Shown here: positions 49,979-60,768 of the stretch, one piece after another
How positions within the stretch are numbered: the first letter of the stretch is position 1
Layout: every line of letters begins with the position of its first letter
Source: Deltaproteobacteria bacterium
GTDB taxonomy: Bacteria; Desulfobacterota; Desulfuromonadia; Desulfuromonadales; Geopsychrobacteraceae
Assembly: GCA_024280335.1 (NCBI GenBank)
Contig: JAJRQI010000069.1
Span: forward strand, 1-64,000
Length of the DNA stretch: 64,000 nucleotides
Direction: 5' to 3'
Program-made: the position numbers and the translations under genes
Notes under the pieces: generated by a model
What the model was told of the DNA's origin: nothing
What the model saw: the letters and a program-made list of their open reading frames with translations, nothing else
Databases searched by the model: none

Positions 49979-50058
49979 CGGGTTCTACAGGTATTTACTC
50001 CGTGGCAAAAAATGATCTACAAACAACGGAAACCTCTTAACCAGACAGGAGTATCCCC

Positions 50059-50487
50059 TTGAAAGATCGAAAAATCCTGGTCCCCCTTGATCGGTCACCG
50101 CTTTCAGTCGAAACCATCAAGGGGCTGATCGCCTTGAAGGAGAATATCACCGTCCCTTTGACTTTGCTGCATGTGCTGGATATAGATGCCATCTCCTATC
50201 GCGGTTTTGCGCAGAAAAGTTTCAGTGAGATTGAGGAGCAAGTCAGGGAGGAGGCAAGGCAGTTTGTCACCAAACAGCAGGAACTGTTTGCCGCGGAAGG
50301 GATGGAGGTCAATGTCCTGGTCAAGGAGGGCCGGCCCCGCGAAACCATCTGCGCTCTCGCCGACAGTGGTGACTATGATCTGTTGGTGATCGGCAGAAAT
50401 CCTGACAGCGATTTGCGTAATCTGCTTTTCGATCAGGTTTCCAATCATGTTATTCATGAAGTGAAGTGTCCGGTACTGATTGTTTGA
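50059..50487 (+). CDS. UspA-family universal stress protein
   Basis: The 142-residue protein is a single Usp domain: RKILVPLDRSPLSVETIKGL at the start, TLLHVLDIDA, the GRPRETICALADSGDYDLLVIGRNP segment with a partial ATP loop, and the C-terminal VSNHVIHEVKCPVLIV. Usp domains bind ATP or AMP and act as small regulators. It is in the same direction as the bcr genes, with a TTG start after ACAGGAG. The link to the reductase is contextual only. Confidence 0.8.
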   Translation: MKDRKILVPLDRSPLSVETIKGLIALKENITVPLTLLHVLDIDAISYRGFAQKSFSEIEEQVREEARQFVTKQQELFAAEGMEVNVLVKEGRPRETICALADSGDYDLLVIGRNPDSDLRNLLFDQVSNHVIHEVKCPVLIV

Positions 50488-50543
50488 TGGCATAGCCATC
50501 TAATTCGTTTTTGCGAGACTGGTCGATAAAGGATTGAGCTGAC

Positions 50544-52310
50544 ATGATTGTGAAGAACCTGCCGAAAGGCGGTGAATTTCTCCTGACCGAGGCGCTCGGT
50601 ACCAGCCTGTTTGTGCCGGAGGATTTCAGTTCGGAACAGCGCCAGATTGCCGAGACCACCGAGGCTTTTGTCAATAACGAAATCCTGCCCGATCTGCAGC
50701 GGCTGGAGGAGCCGGACTTCGACCTGCTGGTCGAAAAACTGCGCAGCTGCGCCGAACTGGGTCTGTTCCTGGTCGATATCCCCGAAGAGTACGGTGGGCT
50801 GGAACTCGACAAGGCGACCAGCATGCTGGTCGCGGAAAAGATCGGTCCGACCGGCTCCTTTGCCATCACCTCTAGCGGCCAGACCGGGATCGGTTCCCTG
50901 CCGCTGGTCTATTACGGCACTGCGGAGCAGAAAAAAAACTACCTCGATAAACTCACCACCGGCGAGTGGATCGGCGCTTACTGTCTGACCGAGCCGGATT
51001 GCGGTAGCGATCCCTTAAGCGCCCGGACCACCGCGACCCTGTCTGAAGACGGTTCCTGTTACATCCTCAACGGCGTCAAACAATTTATCACCAACGCCGC
51101 TTTTGCCGACCTGTTTACTGTATTTGCCAAGATTGACGGCCAAAAGTTCAGCGCCTTTCTGGTCGAGCGAACGATGCCCGGTCTCTCGATCGGCAACGAA
51201 GAAAAAAAGCTGGGGCTCAAGGGGACTTCGACCGCCCAGGTGGTGCTGGAGAATGTCCGCGTGCCGGTGGCAAACCTGCTCGGCGAGGCGGGCAAAGGAC
51301 ATAAAATCGCCTTCAATGTCCTCAATATCGGCCGCTTGAAATTGTCCGCCACGGTGACCGGTGCGGCCAAGGCAGCGTTTGCCGAGGCGGCAGGTTATGC
51401 TACGGAGCGCAAACAGTTCGGCCAGCAGCTGGCTGACTTCGGCGCCATCCGCGAGAAACTTGCCGATATGAGCGCGGCGATCTTTGCCGCCGAGTCGCTT
51501 CTCTACCGGGTTGCCGGGTTGCTGGATGCGCGGCTCGCAACCCTCGACCGGAGCGGCGACGATTATTACCAGCGTTACCAGCAGGCGATTGAGGAGTATG
51601 CCGGAGAGTGTGCCATCGCCAAGGTCTTCTGTAGTAATACGCTGGCTAAAGTGGCCGATGAAGCGCTGCAGATTCACGGCGGCTACGGTTACATCAAGGA
51701 CTATCCGGTCGAGCGTTTCTACCGCGATGAGCGGATCAACCGGATCTTCGAAGGGACCAATGAAATTAATCGGCTGCTGATCCCGACGCTGCTGTTCCGG
51801 CGTGCCGACACCGGCGGGCTGGATCTCTGGGGGCAGGTTCGGGCTGCCGCAGAGGAACTTCATGCGCAAGGGATTGAAGAGGCTGGCGGGAGTACCGCTT
51901 TCGGCGGCGAATTTTACCTGCTGGGCCGACTGAAAAAACTCTTTCTGCTGCTGCTTGGCAGCGTTGCAGCGCGGCGGCAGGAGCAGGAGGTTCTGCTGGC
52001 GCTGGGAGATCTGGTCATCGGTATCTTTGCCCTGGAGAGCAGCCTGTTACGTGTCGATAAAATATTTGCTGCTGCCAGTGAGCGGAAAAAAACTCTACTG
52101 CAGTCGCTGGTGAAAAGCGTCGCTTTCGATCTGCTCGTACAGATTCAGGCGGCCGCCGTCCGCTGCGCAGCCTACGGGGTTCAGGATAAGGAGCTTGCTG
52201 TCGTACAGAAAGCTATCGCCCGACTGACAGCCTATCCGGTCAGCGGACTTTTGGTCGCCAAACAGCAACTGGCCGCTGCCGCCAGTGAGTCGGGAGTCTA
52301 CCCGTTTTGA
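50544..52310 (+). CDS. Acyl-CoA dehydrogenase, long form
   Basis: The 588-residue protein has the acyl-CoA dehydrogenase core (YCLTEPDCGSDPLSARTTA; LGLKGTSTAQVVLENVRVPVANLLGEAGKGHKIAFNVLNIGRLK; QIHGGYGYIKDYPVERFYRDERINRIFEGTNEINR with the probable catalytic glutamate). It has an extra C-terminal region of about 170 residues, as in VLCAD/ACAD9-type enzymes. It oxidises acyl-CoA to enoyl-CoA with FAD, passing electrons to electron-transfer flavoprotein. Its neighbours, a feruloyl-CoA synthase-like ligase and a hydrolase, suggest side-chain oxidation of phenylpropanoid or alicyclic acids. The substrate is not visible. Confidence 0.85.
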   Translation: MIVKNLPKGGEFLLTEALGTSLFVPEDFSSEQRQIAETTEAFVNNEILPDLQRLEEPDFDLLVEKLRSCAELGLFLVDIPEEYGGLELDKATSMLVAEKIGPTGSFAITSSGQTGIGSLPLVYYGTAEQKKNYLDKLTTGEWIGAYCLTEPDCGSDPLSARTTATLSEDGSCYILNGVKQFITNAAFADLFTVFAKIDGQKFSAFLVERTMPGLSIGNEEKKLGLKGTSTAQVVLENVRVPVANLLGEAGKGHKIAFNVLNIGRLKLSATVTGAAKAAFAEAAGYATERKQFGQQLADFGAIREKLADMSAAIFAAESLLYRVAGLLDARLATLDRSGDDYYQRYQQAIEEYAGECAIAKVFCSNTLAKVADEALQIHGGYGYIKDYPVERFYRDERINRIFEGTNEINRLLIPTLLFRRADTGGLDLWGQVRAAAEELHAQGIEEAGGSTAFGGEFYLLGRLKKLFLLLLGSVAARRQEQEVLLALGDLVIGIFALESSLLRVDKIFAAASERKKTLLQSLVKSVAFDLLVQIQAAAVRCAAYGVQDKELAVVQKAIARLTAYPVSGLLVAKQQLAAAASESGVYPF

Positions 52311-52351
52311 ACTGAGTATTTTGTATTTCTATTGCAATCAGGAGGTGTTCC

Positions 52352-54196
52352 GTGGATTCCAGCGAATTTGCCGCTATCGATTTTGCCCCGCCCCATGTCT
52401 CGCTTGTAGGTTCTGCTGAAAGCGGGTATCTCTTTACCTCGACACTCCCTCTGCAGCCTTATCGGGAAAATCTCGGCCAGATGTTGCGGCATTGGGCGGA
52501 GCAGACCCCCGAACGCATTTTCCTCGCTGAACGACAGGCCGCCGGCGACTGGCAGCGCTTGACTTACGCTGAGGTCAAGCGGCAGGCGGATGCTGTTGCT
52601 CAGTCGCTGCTCGACCGAAAGCTGGGGCCCTATCGGCCGGTGATGATCCTCTCCGGCAATTCAATCGACCATGCGCTGCTGATGCTTGGCTGCTTCATTG
52701 CCGGCGTGCCGGTGGTGCCGGTCTCGGTTCCCTATTCGCTGCTGAGCAAGGATTTTCTCAAGCTCCGCTTTATCTTTGCTGAAATCTGTCCGGGGATGAT
52801 CTATGTCGCCGATAGTGATCTGTTTGCCGCACCGCTGGCCAGCCTTAATCTGTCCGGGATTGAAGTGGTGGTCGGACAGGGTGGGCCGACAGAATTCCCG
52901 ACCACCCCCTTTGCCGAGCTGCTCGAAACCGAAGTGAGCGCTGCTGTCGACCGGGCACTGTTGCAGGTCGGCGCAGATACGGTGGCAAAAATCCTCTACA
53001 CTTCCGGCTCGACCGGGCAGCCCAAAGGGGTGATCAACAGCCACGGAATGCTCTGCGCCAACCAGCAGATGCTGGCGCAGATCTGGCCGTTCACCGATCA
53101 GACCCCGCCGGTGCTGGTTGACTGGCTGCCTTGGAACCATACCTTCGGCGGTAACCACAATTTCAACCTGGTCCTCAATCAGGGCGGCACCCTTCATATC
53201 GATGGCGGCAAACCGGCACCCGGATTGGTGGAACAGACGGTGAAAAATCTGGCCGAGATCTCGCCGACCATTTATTTTAACGTGCCGGTCGGTTACGCCA
53301 TGTTGTTGCCGTACCTCGAGCAGGATGAGGCGCTGCGCAACAACTTCTTTAAAAATCTGCAGCTGATCTTTTATGCCGGAGCGGCCCTGCCGCAGGATCT
53401 GTGGGAGCGGTTGGAAAAGGTCGCGATTCAGGCGACCGGCAAGAAGGTGGTGATGACTTCCTCCTGGGGCTCGACCGAGACCTCACCTTTGGCGACCGCC
53501 GCCCACTTTACTCTGGAGAAGGCCGGGGTGATCGGCATCCCCTGTCCCGGCGTCTCGCTGAAAATGCTGCCGAACGGTGATAGCTATGAGCTGCGCGTCA
53601 AGGGGCCGAACGTTACCCCCGGATATTTCCGCCGGCCCGATCTGACCGCCGCTGCCTTCGATGAGGACGGCTATTATCTGATCGGCGATGCCGGTCGTTT
53701 CGTCGATCCCGCTGACCCGAGCAAGGGGATCTCTTTCGATGGCCGGGTGGCGGAAGATTTCAAGCTGACCAGCGGCACCTGGGTGCGGGTCGGTCTGCTG
53801 CGGGTCGCTGTGTTGGCGGCGGTTGCGCCGGTACTGCAGTTCGCACTGGTGACCGGCCACGACCGGGAAACGATCGGTATCCTCGGCTGGCCGAACCTCG
53901 CGGCTTGCAACGGGCTGTGCAAAGATTTAAATGAGGATATCGCCGCAGAGGAGCTGATCCGTCGTCCCGAAGTCGAAACCTTCCTGCGTAGAGCACTGGA
54001 AACATTCAACGCCGAACAGCAGGGTTCCTCGACCCGCATCGCCCGGATCATGCTGATGAGCGAACCACCGGACAGCGACGCAGGCGAGATTACCGACAAG
54101 GGTTATATCAATCAGCGGGCGGCATTGCAGCGGCGCAAGGAGCTGGTTGAACAACTCTACGCGGAGTCGCCGGGGGCGGGAGTGATCGTGCTTTGA
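52352..54196 (+). CDS. Feruloyl-CoA synthase-like AMP-dependent ligase
   Basis: The 614-residue protein is an ANL-family ligase with the phosphate loop LYTSGSTGQPKGVINSHGM, the AMP-binding SSWGSTETSP and YLIGDAGRFVDP, and a DGRVAEDFKLTSGTWV hinge variant without a canonical catalytic lysine segment near the C-terminus (the usual PKTxxGKI is replaced by ITDKGYINQRAALQRR, with a candidate lysine). The W-WNHTFGGNHNFN segment and length match feruloyl-CoA synthase-type enzymes. It would activate hydroxycinnamic or related aromatic acids. The start is GTG at 52352 after AGGAGGTG. It follows the dehydrogenase by 41 bases. Confidence 0.8.
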   Translation: MDSSEFAAIDFAPPHVSLVGSAESGYLFTSTLPLQPYRENLGQMLRHWAEQTPERIFLAERQAAGDWQRLTYAEVKRQADAVAQSLLDRKLGPYRPVMILSGNSIDHALLMLGCFIAGVPVVPVSVPYSLLSKDFLKLRFIFAEICPGMIYVADSDLFAAPLASLNLSGIEVVVGQGGPTEFPTTPFAELLETEVSAAVDRALLQVGADTVAKILYTSGSTGQPKGVINSHGMLCANQQMLAQIWPFTDQTPPVLVDWLPWNHTFGGNHNFNLVLNQGGTLHIDGGKPAPGLVEQTVKNLAEISPTIYFNVPVGYAMLLPYLEQDEALRNNFFKNLQLIFYAGAALPQDLWERLEKVAIQATGKKVVMTSSWGSTETSPLATAAHFTLEKAGVIGIPCPGVSLKMLPNGDSYELRVKGPNVTPGYFRRPDLTAAAFDEDGYYLIGDAGRFVDPADPSKGISFDGRVAEDFKLTSGTWVRVGLLRVAVLAAVAPVLQFALVTGHDRETIGILGWPNLAACNGLCKDLNEDIAAEELIRRPEVETFLRRALETFNAEQQGSSTRIARIMLMSEPPDSDAGEITDKGYINQRAALQRRKELVEQLYAESPGAGVIVL

Positions 54197-54214
54197 AAAA
54201 AGGCAGATTATCCA

Positions 54215-55003
54215 TTGTTTGCATCTGAGGGCTTTTTTAATGTCGATGGGACAGCGCTGGAATATCAGCTGCTCAAACCATCGCAACCTACTGACCTGAC
54301 GCTGGTTTTTCTGCACGAGGGGCTTGGCTGTGTTGCCATGTGGAAAGATTTTCCGCGCCGGGTTGCGCAGTTGACCGGTTGCCGGGTTCTGACGTACAGC
54401 CGGGCGGGCTACGGCCGATCGGCTCCTTGCCCCCTGCCACGTCCGCTTTCCTTTATGCACGATGAAGCGCTGCGAGTCCTGCCGAAAATTCTTGATCAAG
54501 CAGAAATTCAAAAGGCCGTTCTGGTCGGGCACAGCGACGGTGCCTCTATCGCCCTGATCAACGCCGGTGGTATCGACGATACACGCCTTCAGGGGCTGGT
54601 CCTGATGGCTCCGCACCTGTTTGTCGAAGAACTCACCCTGTCCAGCATCCGCACGGCCAGAACCGCCTACGAAACAACCGATCTGCGTGAGCGGCTGGCC
54701 CGCTATCATGGTGACAATGTCGACTGTGCTTTTTGGGGCTGGAACCAGGTCTGGCTGGACCCCGATTTTCTGGACTGGAACCTGGAAGCCTATCTGCCGA
54801 AGATTAACGTTCCGGTTCTGCTGCTGCAGGGCGAAGAGGATAACTATGGAACCATCCGGCAACTGGAAACGATCAGCGAGCAGCTTCCGCAAACGGAAAC
54901 GATCCTGCTGCCCGAATGTGGCCACTCACCTTTTCGCGATAAAGCCGCTGAGACCCTGCAATCGATCGCTCAATTTTGCAGTGCGAAATTGAGTTTCGAA
55001 TAA
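54215..55003 (+). CDS. Alpha/beta hydrolase
   Basis: The 262-residue protein has an oxyanion region LVFLHEGLGCVAMWKDFP, the nucleophile elbow GHSDGAS, the acid in LLLQGEEDNYG, and the catalytic histidine in PECGHSPFRDK, so the triad is complete. It resembles the ring- or C-C-bond and thioester hydrolases found in aromatic pathways. The TTG start at 54215 lies 19 bases after the ligase stop; no ATG start is available. The substrate is unknown. It may hydrolyse an aryl-CoA or a ring-cleavage product. Confidence 0.8.
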   Translation: MFASEGFFNVDGTALEYQLLKPSQPTDLTLVFLHEGLGCVAMWKDFPRRVAQLTGCRVLTYSRAGYGRSAPCPLPRPLSFMHDEALRVLPKILDQAEIQKAVLVGHSDGASIALINAGGIDDTRLQGLVLMAPHLFVEELTLSSIRTARTAYETTDLRERLARYHGDNVDCAFWGWNQVWLDPDFLDWNLEAYLPKINVPVLLLQGEEDNYGTIRQLETISEQLPQTETILLPECGHSPFRDKAAETLQSIAQFCSAKLSFE

Positions 55004-55017
55004 CACCGTTTTATTTA

Positions 55018-55046
55018 TTGACATCCCCGCTCTTTTCTAGTGATAT
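55018..55046 (+). promoter_or_regulatory. Candidate promoter of the benzoate-CoA ligase/transport operon
   Basis: A perfect -35 TTGACA (55018-55023) is followed after 17 bases by TGATAT (55041-55046), or after 18 by GATATT, a better -10. It lies just after the hydrolase gene and about 130 bases ahead of the ligase ATG. Confidence 0.5.
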
Positions 55047-55177
55047 TGGTTGTCAGCAACCAGCCAACGAAATATTCAAAGGCACAGATTTCCTGTATCC
55101 CAGCATGACTTCAGCGGCTGGGATGAAGCAAGCAAGATCATCTACAGAACACCCGGTATCCATAAGGAGAAAGTATC

Positions 55178-56773
<1,596 letters not shown>

Positions 56774-56861
56774 CTACGATGAAGCTTTCAACGACCGGAT
56801 CTGCAGCCTGTCAGCCTGTCAGCCTGTGAAACCGGATCGATAACCTTTGGAGGACTCAATC

Positions 56862-58076
56862 ATGACCGAAAAAAACCAGAACGGGATCTCAAGGCGCGAT
56901 TTAATCATCAAGGGCGCGGTTGTTACCGCCGGGTTGGCCGCATCGTCGGTGCTGGTTCCGGCCCGCTTTGCCATCGGCGGCCAGGCCAAGGTCAAGGTCG
57001 GCATTCTGCTGCCTTACACCGGCACCTATGCCAAATTGGGGACTCATATCCGGGACGCCATGCTGATGCGCTTCGCCGAGGCGAACAATATGCTCGGCGG
57101 CCGGCCGATCGAGTTTGTCGATATCGACAGTGAGGCCAAACCGGCCAAGGCGCAGCAGCTGACCGACAAACTGATCAAGAAGGAGAATGTTGATTTTCTG
57201 GTCGGCCCGGTGCATTCAGTGGTCGGCATGGCGATGGTCAAGATGGCCAGAGGCAATGGCCCGATTACCGTTATCCCCAACGCCGGTGCCGATCAGTTGA
57301 CTGGTGTGTTATGCGCCCCTAACGTTTTCCGCACCTCTTTCTCCAGTCACCAGATGGGCTACCCCGGCGGACCGGCGATGCTCGAGGATGGCCACAAGCG
57401 GGTGGTGTTGATGTACTGGAACTACGGCTTCGGCAAGCAGGTCGCGGCGGCGTTCAAGAAATCCTTTCTGCCCGCCGGGGGGACCATCGTCAAGGAGATC
57501 CCCACGCCCTTCCCGAAAGTCGATTTCCAGGCCTACCTGACCGAACTGGCAGCACTCAAGCCGGATGCGGTCTACACCTTTTACGCCGGGGGCGGTGCCG
57601 TCAAGTTCGTCAAGGACTTCGCTGCGGCAGGTCTGAAGAAATCGATCAAGCTCTATGGTGCGGGTTTTCTGACCGAGGGTTTGGGGGCGGCGCAGGGTGA
57701 TGCTGCCGAAGGGGTACGCACCATCCTGCATTATGCCGATACCCTGGATAATCCAGCCAATCAGCGTTTCCGTGCCGCCTTCAAGGCAGCCACAGGAGCT
57801 TCGGCCGATGTTTATGCGGTGCAGGGCTATGATGCCGGCGAGCTGATCCTGCGCGGAATGAACGCGGTCAAGGGGGATACCGGCGCCCGCGCCGAGATGA
57901 TCGCGGCGATGGAGAATGCTGTAATCGACAGCCCGCGCGGCCAGCTGCGTTTTTCCAAGTCGCACAACCCGATTCACGATATCTACCTGCGCGAAGTGGT
58001 CAAGGGAGAAAATCGCGTCGTTCGGGTGGCCGCCAAAGATCAGGACGATCCGGCCACCGGCTGCTCCATGGCGTAA
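56862..58076 (+). CDS. livK: ABC transporter periplasmic binding protein (LivK type)
   Basis: The 404-residue protein is a branched-chain amino-acid-type (Peripla_BP_6) binding protein. Its N-terminus has a twin-arginine signal (GISRRDLIIKGAVVTAGLAASSVL), so it is likely exported folded by the Tat system. The domain shows VKVGILLPYTGTYAKLGTHIRDAM and LKPDAVYTFYAGGGAVKFVKDF. Related binding proteins beside aromatic acid ligase genes bind benzoate, hydroxybenzoate or phenylpropanoids. The ATG at 56862 has a TTGGAGGAC site. A strong hairpin separates it from livH. Confidence 0.87.
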   Translation: MTEKNQNGISRRDLIIKGAVVTAGLAASSVLVPARFAIGGQAKVKVGILLPYTGTYAKLGTHIRDAMLMRFAEANNMLGGRPIEFVDIDSEAKPAKAQQLTDKLIKKENVDFLVGPVHSVVGMAMVKMARGNGPITVIPNAGADQLTGVLCAPNVFRTSFSSHQMGYPGGPAMLEDGHKRVVLMYWNYGFGKQVAAAFKKSFLPAGGTIVKEIPTPFPKVDFQAYLTELAALKPDAVYTFYAGGGAVKFVKDFAAAGLKKSIKLYGAGFLTEGLGAAQGDAAEGVRTILHYADTLDNPANQRFRAAFKAATGASADVYAVQGYDAGELILRGMNAVKGDTGARAEMIAAMENAVIDSPRGQLRFSKSHNPIHDIYLREVVKGENRVVRVAAKDQDDPATGCSMA

Positions 58077-58085
58077 CGTCCTGCT

Positions 58086-58117
58086 CCAGTTCGGCGCAGC
58101 AGTCTGCGCCGAACTGG
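58086..58117 (+). promoter_or_regulatory. Intercistronic hairpin between livK and livH
   Basis: A perfect 14-base stem, CCAGTTCGGCGCAG and CTGCGCCGAACTGG, encloses the loop CAGT. No T-tract follows. Such hairpins after binding-protein genes protect the upstream mRNA end and keep the binding protein in excess over the membrane parts. Confidence 0.8.
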
Positions 58118-58141
58118 ACAAATCTTCCGAACAGGCTGACA

Positions 58142-59011
58142 ATGGAACTCTCTTTCTACCTGGTCCAACTTCTCAATGCCATCCAGTACGGATTCCTGCT
58201 GTTTCTGGTCGCCAGCGGTTTGACCCTGCTGTTCGGGATTATGGGGATCATCAACCTGGCTCACGGCTCCTTTTACATGATCGGTGCTTATCTGGCCTAC
58301 TGGTTGACCGGTGTGACCGGCAACCTCTGGCTCGGCATTCTGCTGGGGCTGCCGATTGCGCTGCTGGTCGGCTATCTGGTCGAGCGTTTCGCCATCTCCT
58401 TTCTCTACCAGCGGGACCATCTCTATCAGGTTCTGCTGACCTTCGCCATGATCCTGATCTTCAATGAGCTGCAGCAGATCCTCTGGGGGACCGATGTCCA
58501 CGGGGTGGCGATCCCAGAGATTCTGGCCGGATCGATCCCCTTGACCGAGAACCAGAGTTATCCGATTTATCGTCTGTTTATCTCGGCCGTCTGCATCGCT
58601 ATCGCCTGCGGTATGTCCTGGGTGATCCAGAAGACCCGTCTGGGGATGATGATCCGCGCCGGAGCGAGTAATCGCGAAATGGTCCAGTCGCTCGGCATCG
58701 ATGTGAACCGGCTGTTCGCTCTGGTTTTCAGTTGCGGGGTGGCGCTGGCGGCGTTCGCCGGGATGTTGGCCTCACCGGTCGATTCGGTTTATCCGGGGAT
58801 GGGGGAGAATGTCCTGATCATCTCCTTCGTGGTGGTAGTGATCGGTGGCACCGGCTCAATCAAGGGGGCCTTCGTCGGCGCCATGCTGATCGGGCTGGTG
58901 AGTACCTTCGGCAAGGTTCTGTTGCCGGAAATGGCCAGTATCATGGTCTACGCGCTGATGGCGGCGATTTTACTCTGGCGGCCGCAGGGGCTGTTCGGGA
59001 GGGCTGCCTGA
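58142..59011 (+). CDS. livH: ABC transporter permease, LivH type
   Basis: The 289-residue protein is very hydrophobic with about eight membrane helices and the LivH signature GLTLLFGIMGIINLAHGSFYMIGAY near the N-terminus. Further motifs are RMGAG-type EAA loop (TRLGMMIRAGASNREMVQSLGIDVNRLFALVFSCGVALAAFAGMLASP) and VVVIGGTGSIKGAFVGAML. It forms the membrane pore with LivM. One base separates its stop from livM. Confidence 0.9.
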   Translation: MELSFYLVQLLNAIQYGFLLFLVASGLTLLFGIMGIINLAHGSFYMIGAYLAYWLTGVTGNLWLGILLGLPIALLVGYLVERFAISFLYQRDHLYQVLLTFAMILIFNELQQILWGTDVHGVAIPEILAGSIPLTENQSYPIYRLFISAVCIAIACGMSWVIQKTRLGMMIRAGASNREMVQSLGIDVNRLFALVFSCGVALAAFAGMLASPVDSVYPGMGENVLIISFVVVVIGGTGSIKGAFVGAMLIGLVSTFGKVLLPEMASIMVYALMAAILLWRPQGLFGRAA

Positions 59012-59012
59012 G

Positions 59013-60017
59013 ATGTCGGCGCTCTCCCGTTTTCTGCCGCTGTCGGCACTGTTGGTGCTGCTGCTGTTTCCGTTGCTCGGCTCCGAGTACTATGTCGGAT
59101 TGCTGAGTCGCATCATCATTCTGGCTATTTTCGCCATGAGTCTCGATCTGTTGATCGGTTATACCGGCTTGGTCAGCTTCGGCCACGCGGCTTTTTTCGG
59201 TATCGGCGGCTATGCGCTGGCGATCGCATTTCAGGATGCTAGCGTGATTCATCTCTGGCAGGCGCTGCCGCTGTCGCTGGCGGCAGCGGCGCTGGCCGCC
59301 CTGCTGGTCGGCTGGATCAGTATCCGCACCAGCGGTATCTATTTCATCATGATCACCCTGGCTTTTGCTCAGATGTTTTTCTACTACTTCTTCGAGTCGC
59401 CCAGCTATGGCGGTGATGACGGGATCTTCCTGTTTTTAAAGCCGGTGCTGATGATCGGCTCAGAGGATATTCTCAAGCTTGAGCAGGAGAATAACTTCTA
59501 CTATTTTGCCCTGAGCTGTCTGGTCGCCGGTTATCTGTTGTTGACGATGATTCTGCGCGCGCCCTTCGGCAAGGTGATCACCGCGATCAAGGCCAACGAA
59601 CACCGGGTCTGCGCTCTGGGCTATTCGGTGAACCGTTACAAACTGGTCAGTTTTGTGATCGCCGGAACCCTGGCGGGGCTGGCCGGTTTTCTCGAAGGGG
59701 CACATAGCGGCTATATCAATCCGTCCTACATGAGCTGGCACGAGTCGGGGATTGCCATCGCTATTGTTGTCCTCGGCGGCATGGGAACCCTTTACGGTCC
59801 GGTCGTCGGCGCTTTCATCGTTGTCCTGCTGCAGGATTTTCTGCCTTCACTGACCGAACACTGGCAACTGCTGTTCGGTAGTATTATCATCTCAGTGGCG
59901 CTGTTTCTGCCCCGTGGGGCAACCAGCCTACTGCCGCGCATCCTCGCTCTGCTGCGCAGGGAGAAGAGCGAAGATGCGTCGTCGGAAGAAGATCCGCTGG
60001 AGAAAACCGATGGCTGA
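59013..60017 (+). CDS. livM: ABC transporter permease, LivM type
   Basis: The 334-residue protein has about ten membrane segments with the LivM pattern: MSLDLLIGYTGLVSFGHAAFFGIGGYALAI, SGIYFIMITLAFAQMFFYYFF, and the cytoplasmic EAA-type loop GKVITAIKANEHRVCALGYSVNRYKLVSFVIAGTLAGLAGFLEGA. The C-terminus is a charged cytoplasmic tail. It overlaps the start of livG by eight bases. Confidence 0.9.
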   Translation: MSALSRFLPLSALLVLLLFPLLGSEYYVGLLSRIIILAIFAMSLDLLIGYTGLVSFGHAAFFGIGGYALAIAFQDASVIHLWQALPLSLAAAALAALLVGWISIRTSGIYFIMITLAFAQMFFYYFFESPSYGGDDGIFLFLKPVLMIGSEDILKLEQENNFYYFALSCLVAGYLLLTMILRAPFGKVITAIKANEHRVCALGYSVNRYKLVSFVIAGTLAGLAGFLEGAHSGYINPSYMSWHESGIAIAIVVLGGMGTLYGPVVGAFIVVLLQDFLPSLTEHWQLLFGSIIISVALFLPRGATSLLPRILALLRREKSEDASSEEDPLEKTDG

Positions 60018-60768
60018 TACCATTCTGCGTACCGATCGGTTAAGCAAGAGCTTCGGCGGCCTGATTGCGACCAACGGCGTCTCGCTCGATTTCGAGCGCG
60101 GTCAGGTACACGCCATCATCGGCCCCAACGGTGCCGGGAAAACCACCCTGATCAACCTGCTGTCGGGGGATCTGTTGCCCAATGACGGCAGCATTCTGTT
60201 CAATGGCAAGGAGATTACCAACCTGCCGCCCAACAAGATTTCGCAGCTGGGCATCGGCCGCAGCTATCAGAAGACCAATATCTTCGCCGAGTTCAGCTGT
60301 TATGAAAACTGCTGGGTCGCTGCCCAGTCGCGGCTGAACAGTTCGATGCGGTTTTTTCGGCCGGCCAGCCATTTGAAAGCGGTACGTGAGCGGGCCGAAC
60401 GGGCGCTGGAACTCTGTGGCCTCAGCCGACGGCACAACAGTCGGGCTGCGGAGATGAGCTACGGTGAGCAGCGGCAACTGGAGATCGGTATGATGCTGGC
60501 GACCGAGCCGGAGCTGCTGTTGCTGGATGAACCCCTGGCGGGGATGGGCAGCGAGGAGTCGATCCAGGTTATCGAACTGTTGAAACGTCTGGCCGAAGAG
60601 CATACCTTGATCCTGATCGAGCATGATATGGATGCGGTATTTTCGATTGCCGAACAGCTTACGGTGATGGTCAACGGCCGGGTGTTGGCAACCGGGACGG
60701 TCGAGCAGATCCGTAACAACCAGGCGGTGCAGGAGGTTTATCTGGGTGAGGACGAGGAGGAGCTGTGA
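60010..60768 (+). CDS. livG: ABC transporter ATPase, LivG type
   Basis: The 252-residue protein has Walker A GPNGAGKTT, the ABC signature region MSYGEQRQLEIGMML (an S-Y-G-E variant of LSGGQ), Walker B LLLLDEPLAGM and the switch histidine in LILIEHDMDAVF. It begins with ILRTDRLSKSFGGLIATNGVSLDFE. It energises import together with LivF. The ATG at 60010 overlaps livM, and its stop overlaps the livF start by four bases. Confidence 0.92.
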   Translation: MADTILRTDRLSKSFGGLIATNGVSLDFERGQVHAIIGPNGAGKTTLINLLSGDLLPNDGSILFNGKEITNLPPNKISQLGIGRSYQKTNIFAEFSCYENCWVAAQSRLNSSMRFFRPASHLKAVRERAERALELCGLSRRHNSRAAEMSYGEQRQLEIGMMLATEPELLLLDEPLAGMGSEESIQVIELLKRLAEEHTLILIEHDMDAVFSIAEQLTVMVNGRVLATGTVEQIRNNQAVQEVYLGEDEEEL

